In this document: piece by piece, positions 54,218 to 62,485 of the stretch
How positions within the stretch are numbered: position 1 is the first letter of the stretch
Layout: each line of letters opens with the position of its first letter
DNA from: DATJLY01 sp035532935
GTDB taxonomy: Bacteria > Pseudomonadota > Alphaproteobacteria > ATCC43930 > CGMCC-115725
NCBI GenBank assembly: GCA_035532935.1
Contig: DATKQE010000026.1
Span: 30,304-94,303, forward strand
Reading direction: 5' to 3'
DNA length: 64,000 nucleotides
Position numbers and translations under genes: made by a program
Notes under the pieces: model-generated
Told to the model about the DNA's origin: nothing
What the model saw: the letters and a program-made list of their open reading frames with translations, nothing else
The model's database searches: none

Positions 54218-54847
54218 ATGTCGATCGAGACGACGAGAGGTATGAGCACGACCGTCAACGCGCTGCATCGAACGCTTGTCTTCGACCGAAGAACGCGTGT
54301 CCTGGCCGAGCGCTTGGTGGCTTTGCTGCCACGCGGCGCTTCCGTGCTTGATGTCGGCTGCGGCGACGGCACGATCGCGTCCCTCGTGTTACAGCACCGG
54401 TCTGACATCTCGCTGCGCGGCGTCGACGTCCTTGTCCGGCCTGGGGTGAAAATTCCGGTTGAGCCATTCGACGGCCGGCAGCTCCCCTGCGCCGACAAGA
54501 GCTTCGACGTCGTCAGCTTCGTCGACGTGCTGCACCACACGGACGATCCCACCATCCTGCTGCGCGAGGCAAAGCGCGTCGCCCGCAAGCTCGTCGTGTT
54601 GAAGGACCACACGATGGACGGCGTGCTTGCTTATCAAACGCTACGCTTCATGGATTGGGTCGGCAATGCCGCACACGGCGTTGCCTTGCCTTATAACTAT
54701 TGGCCCGAACGCAAGTGGCGTGCGGCGTTCGATGCGATCGGATTGCGTGTCGCCGATTGGCAGGCTCGGCTCGGTCTCTATCCCTATCCCGGTTCACTGT
54801 TGTTCGAGCGCGGCCTGCACTTCGTGGCCGCTCTCAAGCCCGACTGA
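54218..54847 (+). CDS. Class I SAM-dependent methyltransferase
   Basis: A 209-residue soluble enzyme with SAM motif I 'VLDVGCGDGTIA' (about 43-54), 'LPCADKSFDVVSFVDVLHHT' (motif II-like) and 'AKRVARKLVVLKDHT'. It belongs to the Methyltransf_11 group, whose substrates range from lipids to sugars. Start ATG 54218 or 54242 are both possible; neither has a strong ribosome binding site. The polysaccharide context suggests a sugar or carrier-lipid methylation, which is inference. The patatin-like gene follows 133 bases downstream. Confidence 0.78.
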   Translation: MSIETTRGMSTTVNALHRTLVFDRRTRVLAERLVALLPRGASVLDVGCGDGTIASLVLQHRSDISLRGVDVLVRPGVKIPVEPFDGRQLPCADKSFDVVSFVDVLHHTDDPTILLREAKRVARKLVVLKDHTMDGVLAYQTLRFMDWVGNAAHGVALPYNYWPERKWRAAFDAIGLRVADWQARLGLYPYPGSLLFERGLHFVAALKPD

Positions 54848-54980
54848 CGTCGAGCGGCGCCGCTCGGGCCGGCGCGCTTCCGGTCGTTTACCGCTCACGA
54901 ATCAACGAGTCGTCAATCGCTGTCGGCGATGCTGGGACGCAGCAAGAGCGACGGCGGGCCCTGCCCCAACCCGAATTTCG

Positions 54981-55919
54981 ATGATGTTAAGGATCGGCAT
55001 AGCGCTCGGTAGCGGCTCGGCCCGGGGCTGGGCGCATATCGGCGTCCTGCGCCGCCTGGAGGCGGCGGGGATCGTCCCTGCCGTCGTCTGCGGAACGTCG
55101 ATGGGGGCGATCGTCGGCGGCCTTTATGCGGCCGGCCGCATCGTCGAGCTCGAAGCCTGGGCGAAGAAGCTCACCCGGCTGCGGATGAGCCGGCATTTCG
55201 ATTTCCAGTTCGGCAGCGGCGGGATCATCGCGGGACGGCGCATCACCGCGGTCCTGGCCCAGGGATACGGCGACACCCTGATCGAAAATCTGCCCTGCGC
55301 CTTCGCCTGCGTCGCCACCGATGTCGACAGCGGGCACGAGGTCTGGCTGCGCAGCGGGCGCCTCGCCGAGGCGGTTCGCGCCTCCTACGCGATCCCCGGG
55401 GTGTTTCCGCCGGTGGCGCGCCACGACCGCTGGCTGGTCGATGGCGGGCTCGTCAACCCCGTGCCGGTGTCGCTGTGCCGCGCCCTGGGCGCCGACGTCA
55501 CCATCGCCGTCGATCTTCGCGCCGACCGGTTCGGGCCCGAGCCCGGCGACGACGGCGAGACCGAGCTCGCCGGCCGCGGCGGACCGGTACGGGATTCGAG
55601 CGGCCGCGGCTTCGTGCGCAGCTATTTCAAGCGGCGCCATGGCGGGTTGAGCGCCTTCGGCGTCCTGACCCGGTCGCTCACCATCATCCAGGACCGCATC
55701 GCCAAGACCCGCCTGGCCGAAGACCCGCCCGAGGTGACGATCCGCCCCGGCGTCAGGACCATCGGCGCGCTTGAATTCTACCGCGCGGCCGACGGCATCG
55801 CCGCCGGCGCCGATGCCGCCGAACAGGCGCTGCCCGAGATCCACCGCGCCATCGCCCGTCTCGGCGCGAAATCCGCCGGCCGCCACGATCCCCGCCCCCT
55901 GGTCGAAGCGGCGCAGTGA
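54981..55919 (+). CDS. Patatin-like phospholipase family protein
   Basis: A 312-residue serine hydrolase. The oxyanion hole is 'ALGSGSARGWAHIG', the nucleophile Ser40 is in 'GTSMG' and the catalytic Asp154 in 'VDGGLVNPVP', so the Ser-Asp dyad is complete. The RssA-like core is followed by a C-terminal region of about 100 residues. It starts at 54981 with tandem ATG codons. Members hydrolyse phospholipids or thioesters. Its place inside a polysaccharide locus is unusual, and no link to polymer synthesis is shown. Confidence 0.9.
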   Translation: MMLRIGIALGSGSARGWAHIGVLRRLEAAGIVPAVVCGTSMGAIVGGLYAAGRIVELEAWAKKLTRLRMSRHFDFQFGSGGIIAGRRITAVLAQGYGDTLIENLPCAFACVATDVDSGHEVWLRSGRLAEAVRASYAIPGVFPPVARHDRWLVDGGLVNPVPVSLCRALGADVTIAVDLRADRFGPEPGDDGETELAGRGGPVRDSSGRGFVRSYFKRRHGGLSAFGVLTRSLTIIQDRIAKTRLAEDPPEVTIRPGVRTIGALEFYRAADGIAAGADAAEQALPEIHRAIARLGAKSAGRHDPRPLVEAAQ

Positions 55920-55998
55920 TCGCCGCCTGCGCGGCATCGAACGCGGCCGGTACGATCGCCTTGCGCCGTTCGCTCCACTCAGGTGTTTCCGCTGCGCA

Positions 55999-57354
55999 TT
56001 ATTTTTCGATCGTTTCGAGCAGATTCAACACCCCATGGCTGCCGGACAACCGGCGATCGAATTCGACGCCGGCGCCTCTCGCCAGCTCGACGTGGCGGGC
56101 AAGCAGCCGAAGGATCGTGCGGATGGCACCGCGGTACGCACCATCGCGCCAGCACGGAACGACCTGGAACGCCACCGACACCCGAACGGTGGTCATCTCG
56201 GCTTTGGTTGGAACGACCCAGAGCGCCGCCTGCACCAACCGCCTCAGCCAGCGCCGCGAAAATCCGGAAGGATAGGGGTAGTGCCAGGCAACGAAATTAT
56301 CATGGAAGAGCGCAAAGATCAGCGCCCGGTCGATGAACGACAGGTTCGACGATTGCCGCTGCGCTTGCTCCGGCCGTGCGCCAGACCATGACATACCGTC
56401 GCGTGTGAAGACCCATGGCGCGCCATTGTAGGTGCTGCTCACAAGGGAGAGCCGATAGGGAATGCCGAGCCACTCTGCAACACCACGCATGGTTGGCTCG
56501 GTACGCAAATGCAGGTCCTCGAAGCGGACCGCGCGCGTGCGCGCTTCCATGCCCGGATTCGGCGCGTCGGACCTTGCGAGCCACCGCAAACTGTCCCACG
56601 GCGACATCGGATAGAGCGCTGGCTCGCGCTGTCGTAAGCGGATCTCGCGGCGAACATTGAAGATCAACGACGAGTCGAAGCACGAGATCGGATCGCGGAC
56701 CGAATGCAGAAACCGCGCGTCTGGAAAATCATCCACCAGACGCCGCGAGAGCTGCTCCCACACTCTATGCTGGGCGTGGACCATGATCGGACGCGGCACC
56801 GCCGGATGCCGTCCCAAGGCGAGGGCGTAGGCGACGTGCAGGAATTGAAAAAAGGTTCGGCTCGACGCAAGAAATTCCGGCGACCGATCGCCATAAACCT
56901 GGAGCAAGGCTTCGATCGCCGCGCAATACCCGCCGGCGCCAATGGCAAATTCGCCGCTGAAAAAATGATCTCCTGGCCGCGTCGGCGAATCGGCCTCGGC
57001 GAAGACGGGATATGCCAGCAATTTCTCGCGCAGAGGCAAGTCCCGATAGGCGTCGAAGAAATCGTAAATGCGCTCGCCGTGCAGGGCTGGCAGCATGACG
57101 ACATGTTCGTGGCCGTCGAGGAAACTCGACAACAGGAGCGATCCGCTGCGGCCCCAGGTGCAGATGGCGACGACCCGGTCCATCGCCGGTACGTCGAACG
57201 CGCGCAGAAGCGCGAGCTTCTCGGGCACGAGATCCTCGCACCCCTTTTCCCGCTCGGCGCGCGCGAGGCGATGGGCACACGCGAGGAGCGCCGCCGGCCC
57301 CGCGCCCGGCGGCGCGCTGGTGTCGGCGATCGCGTCGTGACGAGCGATCGACAT
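55999..57354 (-). CDS. Sulfotransferase-fold protein, last gene of the phosphoramidate-type operon
   Basis: A 451-residue protein. The 5'-phosphosulfate loop 'CTWGRSGSLLLSSFLDGH' lies at about 65-82 and the 3'-phosphate-binding 'SVRDPISCFDSSLIF' at about 218-232, so both halves of a PAPS-type nucleotide site are visible. It starts seven bases after the methyltransferase stop and closes the operon. The upstream genes are predicted to make 3'-phospho-CDP-amidate, which resembles PAPS. It may therefore transfer a phosphoramidate (or sulfate) group to the surface glycan. That substrate is inference. Confidence 0.8.
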   Translation of the reverse strand: MSIARHDAIADTSAPPGAGPAALLACAHRLARAEREKGCEDLVPEKLALLRAFDVPAMDRVVAICTWGRSGSLLLSSFLDGHEHVVMLPALHGERIYDFFDAYRDLPLREKLLAYPVFAEADSPTRPGDHFFSGEFAIGAGGYCAAIEALLQVYGDRSPEFLASSRTFFQFLHVAYALALGRHPAVPRPIMVHAQHRVWEQLSRRLVDDFPDARFLHSVRDPISCFDSSLIFNVRREIRLRQREPALYPMSPWDSLRWLARSDAPNPGMEARTRAVRFEDLHLRTEPTMRGVAEWLGIPYRLSLVSSTYNGAPWVFTRDGMSWSGARPEQAQRQSSNLSFIDRALIFALFHDNFVAWHYPYPSGFSRRWLRRLVQAALWVVPTKAEMTTVRVSVAFQVVPCWRDGAYRGAIRTILRLLARHVELARGAGVEFDRRLSGSHGVLNLLETIEK

Positions 57355-57361
57355 TGGGCGC

Positions 57362-58144
57362 CTAGCTGCGTCGCGCTGCCCAGGCGCGGGTCACATAAGT
57401 CGTCTCGATAGCCGGCAGGCCGGCGATCTTACGCTCGATATAGTCCAGATACTGTCGAAACAGGTCCGGTCCGAGCTGGACTTGCAGATCGTTGACCGAG
57501 CGCCACACGCCAAGATACTGCTCGGGCGTCTGCCGCGCGACGTGGCGGCCTTCGAGATAGACCACGTCATCGAAGCCCGGCTTCGCCCACAGCAATTCGG
57601 TCAGCCGCTCCGTCAATCCTGATCGGCCGGACGAGACGCGCCGAATGTCGGGCTTGAGCCTGACGATTTCGCTCTCGATCTCGACGAGCAGCGGATTTGC
57701 CTCAACGAGACGTGGATTCCACAAAGCGACGAACCATCCGCCCGGCCGCAACACGCGCTGGAACTCGGTGCAGCCTCGGTCGAAATCGACCCAATGGAAG
57801 GATGACGCCATGCTGACGAGGTCGCAGCATTGGGCTCCGAGCCCGGTCGCCTCGCCGGCGCCTTTGCGCCACGAGACATCGCAGCCCTGCGTCGCGAGGA
57901 TGCCCTGTTGCCGCATTTCTTCGTTGGGCTCGACGGCGGTGACGGATTTGAGGCCGCGCGCGGCGAGCATCATGGTCCAGATCCCGGTTCCGGCGCCGAC
58001 ATCGACGGCATCGATCTCGCCAGGGGGACGGCCGACGAGCGCGAGGAGCGATGTCAGCACACTTGGCGCGTAGCCCGGACGATAGCGCGCGTAATCCACG
58101 GCGAGAGCCGAAAAATCGCCGTGCTTCATCGGAGTCTGCGGCAT
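57362..58144 (-). CDS. Class I SAM methyltransferase of the phosphoramidate-type operon
   Basis: A 260-residue soluble enzyme with SAM motif I 'DAVDVGAGTGIWTMMLAARG' (about 46-65), 'SVTAVEPNEEM' with the acidic residue after beta 2, 'SSFHWVDFDR' and 'LRPGGWFVALW'. I took ATG 58144 with GGGGAG upstream; an ATG at 58174 overlaps the nucleotidyltransferase stop. C. jejuni makes its phosphoramidate methyl ester with the methyltransferases Cj1419 and Cj1420, so an equivalent role is attractive but unproven. Confidence 0.85.
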   Translation of the reverse strand: MPQTPMKHGDFSALAVDYARYRPGYAPSVLTSLLALVGRPPGEIDAVDVGAGTGIWTMMLAARGLKSVTAVEPNEEMRQQGILATQGCDVSWRKGAGEATGLGAQCCDLVSMASSFHWVDFDRGCTEFQRVLRPGGWFVALWNPRLVEANPLLVEIESEIVRLKPDIRRVSSGRSGLTERLTELLWAKPGFDDVVYLEGRHVARQTPEQYLGVWRSVNDLQVQLGPDLFRQYLDYIERKIAGLPAIETTYVTRAWAARRS

Positions 58145-58170
58145 TTCGATCGCTCCCCGTGAGAAACCTG

Positions 58171-58914
58171 TCACTCGAGCCGAAGCTCGCCCGCGTCGAC
58201 CATGCGCTCGTACAGCGCGAGGTCGCGCGAATTATCGATCTCGCCCCATTGGCCGTCGGTGGCGTAGGTCGTGATCGAGAAACCGCGGCTCAGCAATCGC
58301 CGCAGAAGTCCGGTCATGTCGAGGCGATCGCGCAGCTGTGGATCGAGCCCGGTGAGCAGCGCCTCGATCTCCTCCCACGCCCGGGGCGTGAATTTGAGAA
58401 GGCCCATATATTGGCCCTCGATCTCCTCGATGTTGCTGGTCTTGTTGCCGATTTCCATGAGCCGCCCGGACTCGTCGGCGCGAAACGTCTCCGCATCGGC
58501 CAGCGGATCGGCGAACCGTCGGCTCCACAGCGCGCGCCATGCGCGGTCATAGGCGATAACGAGGTCACCCGGCGCGCCCGCCAAGCCCCGCACAAGCTCG
58601 CGCCGATAAAAGATATCCGCATAGCTGACGATGACCGGACTCGCTGCCAGCCATTCGGCGGCCGCGGTAAGCGAGACCACCATATTGGTCTCGGACCAGC
58701 GCGAATTGTGGAAATAGGTAAGGTCGGGAAAATCGATCATGTCGGCGCGATAGCCGCGCACGACCCCGACCGCTTCGACACCGCCGCCGCGCAGCGCTGC
58801 GATCTGACGCTCGATGAGCGGCTTACCGACGAGTTCGACGAGGCATTTCGGCCGTTGGTTGCCGATCTCGCCCAAACGGCTGCCGCGGCCGGCCGCCAGA
58901 ATGATGGCACGCAT
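58171..58914 (-). CDS. Nucleotidyltransferase, probable CTP:phosphoglutamine cytidylyltransferase (Cj1416-like)
   Basis: A 247-residue NTP transferase. The nucleotide-binding motif 'IILAAGRGSRLG' is at 4-15, the lysine in 'QRPKCLVELVGKPLIERQI' follows, and 'WSETNMVVSLTAA' is typical of the LicC/phosphocholine cytidylyltransferase branch. 'SYADIFYRRELV' holds the metal-binding Asp, and 'TDGQWGEIDNSRDL' the second. In C. jejuni Cj1416 of this family joins CTP to glutamine phosphate. It starts one base after the amidotransferase stop, inside the operon. Confidence 0.8.
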   Translation of the reverse strand: MRAIILAAGRGSRLGEIGNQRPKCLVELVGKPLIERQIAALRGGGVEAVGVVRGYRADMIDFPDLTYFHNSRWSETNMVVSLTAAAEWLAASPVIVSYADIFYRRELVRGLAGAPGDLVIAYDRAWRALWSRRFADPLADAETFRADESGRLMEIGNKTSNIEEIEGQYMGLLKFTPRAWEEIEALLTGLDPQLRDRLDMTGLLRRLLSRGFSITTYATDGQWGEIDNSRDLALYERMVDAGELRLE

Positions 58915-59517
58915 TCAATGAGACCCGAAGAAGGATCGAAAAAGAGCGATATCGCGTGACGCAAATGGCGTGAGCCGTTCAGGATGCCACATGATACCGA
59001 TCATGTTCTGGCGCTCGTGGCGTACCGCCTTGATGATTCCGTCCTCGGCCACCGCCCACGATTCGAGCGGAGGCGCGTTCTCGTGTGTGCCGAAATTATG
59101 GTAGCTGTTCACTTCTGCCGCTTCGCCATTGATGGAGATAACCAGCCGCGGTGCGACATGTCCGGCGACGCGCTTCAGGCCGATGCCGAAACGGTGCTGG
59201 ATGATCTGCATGCCGCGACAGACGCCGAGCACAGGCAGTTCCAGGTTTTCCGCGATGTCGAGGAGTGCCGCCTCGGCCGCGTCGCGCTCGGGGGCGTCGC
59301 CGCCATAGACGGCAAGGTCGTTTCCCCCGGTGAGGACAATGCCACCAAGCGATACAGCCTCGCAGATCGCGCGCGCGGCCGCGACCGCGTTCGGCACCGG
59401 CAGCGGCGTTAAGCCGCATGCCATAAGAAAATCGATCCAGGCCTGATCGAGGCAATCGCGGCGTTCGCCGTGCCGTGGTTCGACCGCGACGCGCTGGCTG
59501 ACGGCAATGAGCGTCAT
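58915..59517 (-). CDS. Class I glutamine amidotransferase, probable gamma-glutamyl-CDP-amidate hydrolase (Cj1417-like)
   Basis: A 200-residue stand-alone GATase domain with the full triad: Cys100 in 'VLGVCRGMQ', His178 and Glu180 in 'GIMWHPERL'. The oxyanion loop is 'GGIVLTGGNDLAVYGG'. No synthetase domain is attached. In C. jejuni the homologous Cj1417 hydrolyses gamma-glutamyl-CDP-amidate to glutamate and cytidine diphosphoramidate. The start overlaps the kinase stop by four bases and the stop abuts the next start, so it is coupled on both sides. A gamma-glutamyl peptidase such as PuuD is the alternative. Confidence 0.82.
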   Translation of the reverse strand: MTLIAVSQRVAVEPRHGERRDCLDQAWIDFLMACGLTPLPVPNAVAAARAICEAVSLGGIVLTGGNDLAVYGGDAPERDAAEAALLDIAENLELPVLGVCRGMQIIQHRFGIGLKRVAGHVAPRLVISINGEAAEVNSYHNFGTHENAPPLESWAVAEDGIIKAVRHERQNMIGIMWHPERLTPFASRDIALFRSFFGSH

Positions 59518-62420
59518 GCGACGATCCGAACCTGCCGGTTACCGCAATCGAGGCAGAGTCTTTGCGCGGCGCGCCAGTGCTGGTACAGCGCTTCGCCAGC
59601 ACCGATGACCGCCGGTATGCCCAGCTCGCCGGCCCGGATCGCCATGTGGGAATTGACGCCGCCAAACTGTGTCACGAAACCCGAAATGCCCCGCGTGAAA
59701 ATCCAATCGAAGCCGGGATCTGCGCTCGGCACGAACAGGATGATTCCCGCAAAGCTCTCCGGCGGGTCGGCGATCGACGAAATCGGCGCGGTCACGCATT
59801 TTTGCGTGATGAAGTTCGGCTGCGCCGGAGGCAGATGGAAACCGAAGACGTCCTGCGGCGAGGTGAGGAGCGGCGGCAGGACCAGGCTTCGCGTCAGCGC
59901 GTGGCGGCGCTTGCCCTCTGCGATGCTGTCCTTCAGCCGCGCCGCGACCGATCCGGTTTCGTGATAAAGGGCGCGGATGACGTTGATGTCCAGGAAGGCG
60001 CAATCCTCGGCCGCGATCCCGTGCTCGTCGCCGACCCGTTGGATCAGCGAGAGCGCGTCACTCAGGCTGCGCGAGAAGACGAATTTCGCGAACTCGCGCC
60101 CTTCGATGCCGGCCTTGATGAAGTCGATGAGCCCAAGCACATCATGCTCGAGTCGGTGCTCCTTGAGCAGCCGCTCGATATGACGTAACTGTGGCACGGA
60201 CAGTGCAAAGCGCGGCACCGCGGGCACGGGCGGCCGGGGCGCCGACCAATCGAAATATCGGTCCGGTGTCTCGTCGTAGCGCGGCGAGAGAATGTCGTAG
60301 GTCCCGGGGCGAAGATGGCCATAACGCTCGAGGAATTTCTCCTTGGATAAAGCCGCGAAATCGTGGCCGATGCGCGAGCCTACCGTCTCGAGATTGGCGA
60401 TGAAAGCCGCGCACTCCGCGCTGTCGAGGACGCCCGCCGCGACGAGTGAGCGCAGGAGCTGGACCGCGATGAAGCCCGCCCGTGCCAGTCCCGCAAAGGG
60501 AAGGGTGCCATACCGCTTGCAATCTTCGAGCAGCCAATAGATGCGGCCGATCTTGTCGATTCGCGTATTGCGGATGGTCGAGAGACGCTCGGCGAGGATG
60601 TCAATCTTGTCGCGGTCCTGCCGCCACAGGCCGGTCTCGCCGTGGATAATGCGATTGGTCAACCGGCGCAGCGAGTCGGCAAGTGTCGCGACGTCGTCCT
60701 TCGAGAAACCGTGCCGCTCGAGTACAGCGATGCGCTCGGGAAGATCGAGCGTATAACACGAGAAGATGATCTCGAATTCGACCTTGTCATGGAGATGGGG
60801 CTGCTCGACCAGCCGCTCGATGTAGTAATTGACGAGCCGCTCGGCGAGTTCCCCGCTGACATCGCGAGGGACGAACGAATTGAAACTGACGCGAACGTCG
60901 ATATAGGGGAGCCCGTGAAAGCTCACCATTAGTGGAAAGCTGCGCAGATTCTTGTAGCCGTAATTATCCCTCTGATAGGCCCAGATCGCGTCGGTGACGA
61001 GATCCTGGTAGAGCGTCAGTGCGAGCGGCGTCGGGCGCAGGCCGATCATCTCCGCGGGGTTCCAGTCCGGCATTACGCCGAACGCCGAACGGCTGCCGTG
61101 CAGATAGGGATGCGGGCGGCTCAAGAGCTCCAGCTTGCAGGCAATCTCGTCGGCCGCGGTTGCGACGGCGGCGCTCGTGACGGCGGACCTCACGTTGACG
61201 ACGAGCGGCCGCACTTGCAGCAGGAAGAGCCCCCCGCCGTGGTCGACGGCGAATTCGACGTCGAGCGCGTCACAATCGAGCAGCGCCTCGAGCTCGCCGA
61301 GCAGCTCGATCACCGGCGCAAGCGAAGCGGGCGCCGTGTCGTGGCGAGATTTGAGGCAGATATAGGTCTTGAGGTCGTCGCCCGCACCCGAGGTCACGAG
61401 ATCGGTCCGACCCGAACGGTCGTCATAATTGATGACGATATACGGACCGCCGCCGTTGGGGTCGCGGGTGAAGGCGACACCGGCCATCGAGACGTCGCAC
61501 AACTGCGGCTGAACGAAAACCTGGTCCTGGTCGTCGCCGCTCTCGAATGACGCAATGACCTGCTCTACCGCGCTCGCCGTCTCTACCGCGCCCACGACAC
61601 CGAGTACGGAATCATATTTTCCTGCCGCCGAGCCCGCCGCTCGATCTTCGCTTTGTGCGCTGCTGCGGACGACGAGCTTGTCCTTCGCCCAAGGCTCGGC
61701 TGCGATGCGCACAAGAATGCGATCACGGTCCTTGCGCCAATGACCGGCCGCGAAGCAAACCTGTGGCAGCACCTTGGCGCGGCGTAACCGAGGCGCGAGA
61801 CGCTCCAGCGTCTCGGCCTTCGAGCCGAACCGCACCGTGGGCGCCTTGCGTTGCGAATCGCCGTCGCCGGCGACGAACCGGCGCCAGATCAGATCGACGG
61901 CCGCGTCCGGGTCGAGCGTGCCGTGATTATCGAGCACGAGATCGGGTGATTCGGGCTCCTCGACGGCGATGTCGATGCCGACGACGTTGGCGATCTCGTG
62001 GCGCCGGGCGCGCGCGTAAATGCCCTTGGCGTCGCGGCGCTCGATCTCGGTCATTGGGACGCGAAGATAGATCTCAAAATACCCCGGAATATACTTGCGG
62101 TTCCAGCGCTGTACCTCGTGAAACATCGAGATCGTGGCGCAGACGATATCGGTCCCTTGCTGCGACAATAGCCGGCACAGCCGGCCGTTGCGCATCGCCG
62201 AGCGACGCCGATCCTCCACCGGATGGCCGAGATCCTCGGCGATCGCCGTGCGCAGTTTGTCGCCATCGAGAAAAATGACCGGGCGGCCGGCTTCGCGAAG
62301 CCGGCGAGAAAGTCGCTCGCCAATCGTCGTCTTGCCGGCGCCGGAAAGGCCGGTAATCCAAAATACCCGGCCCGGCAAATCGCTCGCCGGCACCATTTCA
62401 TTACTTGGCAATCGAAGCAT
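59514..62420 (-). CDS. Fused APS-kinase-like and PEP-synthase-like kinase (Cj1415 + Cj1418-like)
   Basis: A 968-residue protein. Residues about 15-190 form an APS-kinase-like domain: P-loop 'GLSGAGKTT' at 24-32, 'DGDKLR' at 52-57, and a Cj1415-like 'ATISMFHEVQRWNRKYIPGY'. Residues about 200-430 are a PEP/pyruvate-binding ATP-grasp domain ('LVVRSSAQSEDRAAGSAAGK', 'VQPQLCDVSMAGVAFTRDP', 'LFLLQVRPLVV'). Residues about 860-968 are the swivelling phosphohistidine domain, with His925 in 'GGVNSHMAIRAGELGIPAVI'. In C. jejuni these are separate: CDP-amidate kinase and L-glutamine kinase. The start ATG 62420 has GGAG upstream. Confidence 0.85.
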   Translation of the reverse strand: MLRLPSNEMVPASDLPGRVFWITGLSGAGKTTIGERLSRRLREAGRPVIFLDGDKLRTAIAEDLGHPVEDRRRSAMRNGRLCRLLSQQGTDIVCATISMFHEVQRWNRKYIPGYFEIYLRVPMTEIERRDAKGIYARARRHEIANVVGIDIAVEEPESPDLVLDNHGTLDPDAAVDLIWRRFVAGDGDSQRKAPTVRFGSKAETLERLAPRLRRAKVLPQVCFAAGHWRKDRDRILVRIAAEPWAKDKLVVRSSAQSEDRAAGSAAGKYDSVLGVVGAVETASAVEQVIASFESGDDQDQVFVQPQLCDVSMAGVAFTRDPNGGGPYIVINYDDRSGRTDLVTSGAGDDLKTYICLKSRHDTAPASLAPVIELLGELEALLDCDALDVEFAVDHGGGLFLLQVRPLVVNVRSAVTSAAVATAADEIACKLELLSRPHPYLHGSRSAFGVMPDWNPAEMIGLRPTPLALTLYQDLVTDAIWAYQRDNYGYKNLRSFPLMVSFHGLPYIDVRVSFNSFVPRDVSGELAERLVNYYIERLVEQPHLHDKVEFEIIFSCYTLDLPERIAVLERHGFSKDDVATLADSLRRLTNRIIHGETGLWRQDRDKIDILAERLSTIRNTRIDKIGRIYWLLEDCKRYGTLPFAGLARAGFIAVQLLRSLVAAGVLDSAECAAFIANLETVGSRIGHDFAALSKEKFLERYGHLRPGTYDILSPRYDETPDRYFDWSAPRPPVPAVPRFALSVPQLRHIERLLKEHRLEHDVLGLIDFIKAGIEGREFAKFVFSRSLSDALSLIQRVGDEHGIAAEDCAFLDINVIRALYHETGSVAARLKDSIAEGKRRHALTRSLVLPPLLTSPQDVFGFHLPPAQPNFITQKCVTAPISSIADPPESFAGIILFVPSADPGFDWIFTRGISGFVTQFGGVNSHMAIRAGELGIPAVIGAGEALYQHWRAAQRLCLDCGNRQVRIVA

Positions 62421-62456
62421 GGCGCGCGACTCCAACCGAATATAGTCGCGTTCACC

Positions 62457-62485
62457 TGTATAATTGAGGTGCAATAAAATTGCAA
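62457..62485 (-). promoter_or_regulatory. Probable sigma-70 promoter of the phosphoramidate-type operon
   Basis: On the minus strand TTGCAA (62,480-62,485) is followed after 17 bases by TATACA (62,457-62,462), about 37 bases before the ATG at 62,420. The stretch is far more AT-rich than its surroundings. It includes a perfect tandem duplication of the 11-base unit GCAATAAAATT (62,471-62,481 and 62,482-62,492, plus strand), which could tune spacing or expression. Confidence 0.55.

Noticed and set aside
54627..54980. Upstream extension of the patatin-like gene
   Set aside because: It overlaps the methyltransferase gene in another frame and is arginine-rich; tandem ATGs at 54,981 directly precede the conserved oxyanion-hole motif.
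59514..62420. Reading the APS-kinase-like domain as a PAPS synthase part feeding the sulfotransferases
   Set aside because: No ATP sulfurylase is nearby, and the domain is fused to a PEP-synthase-like kinase and coupled to a GATase and nucleotidyltransferase, which a PAPS pathway does not need. It remains the main alternative if motif comparison contradicts the Cj1415 match.
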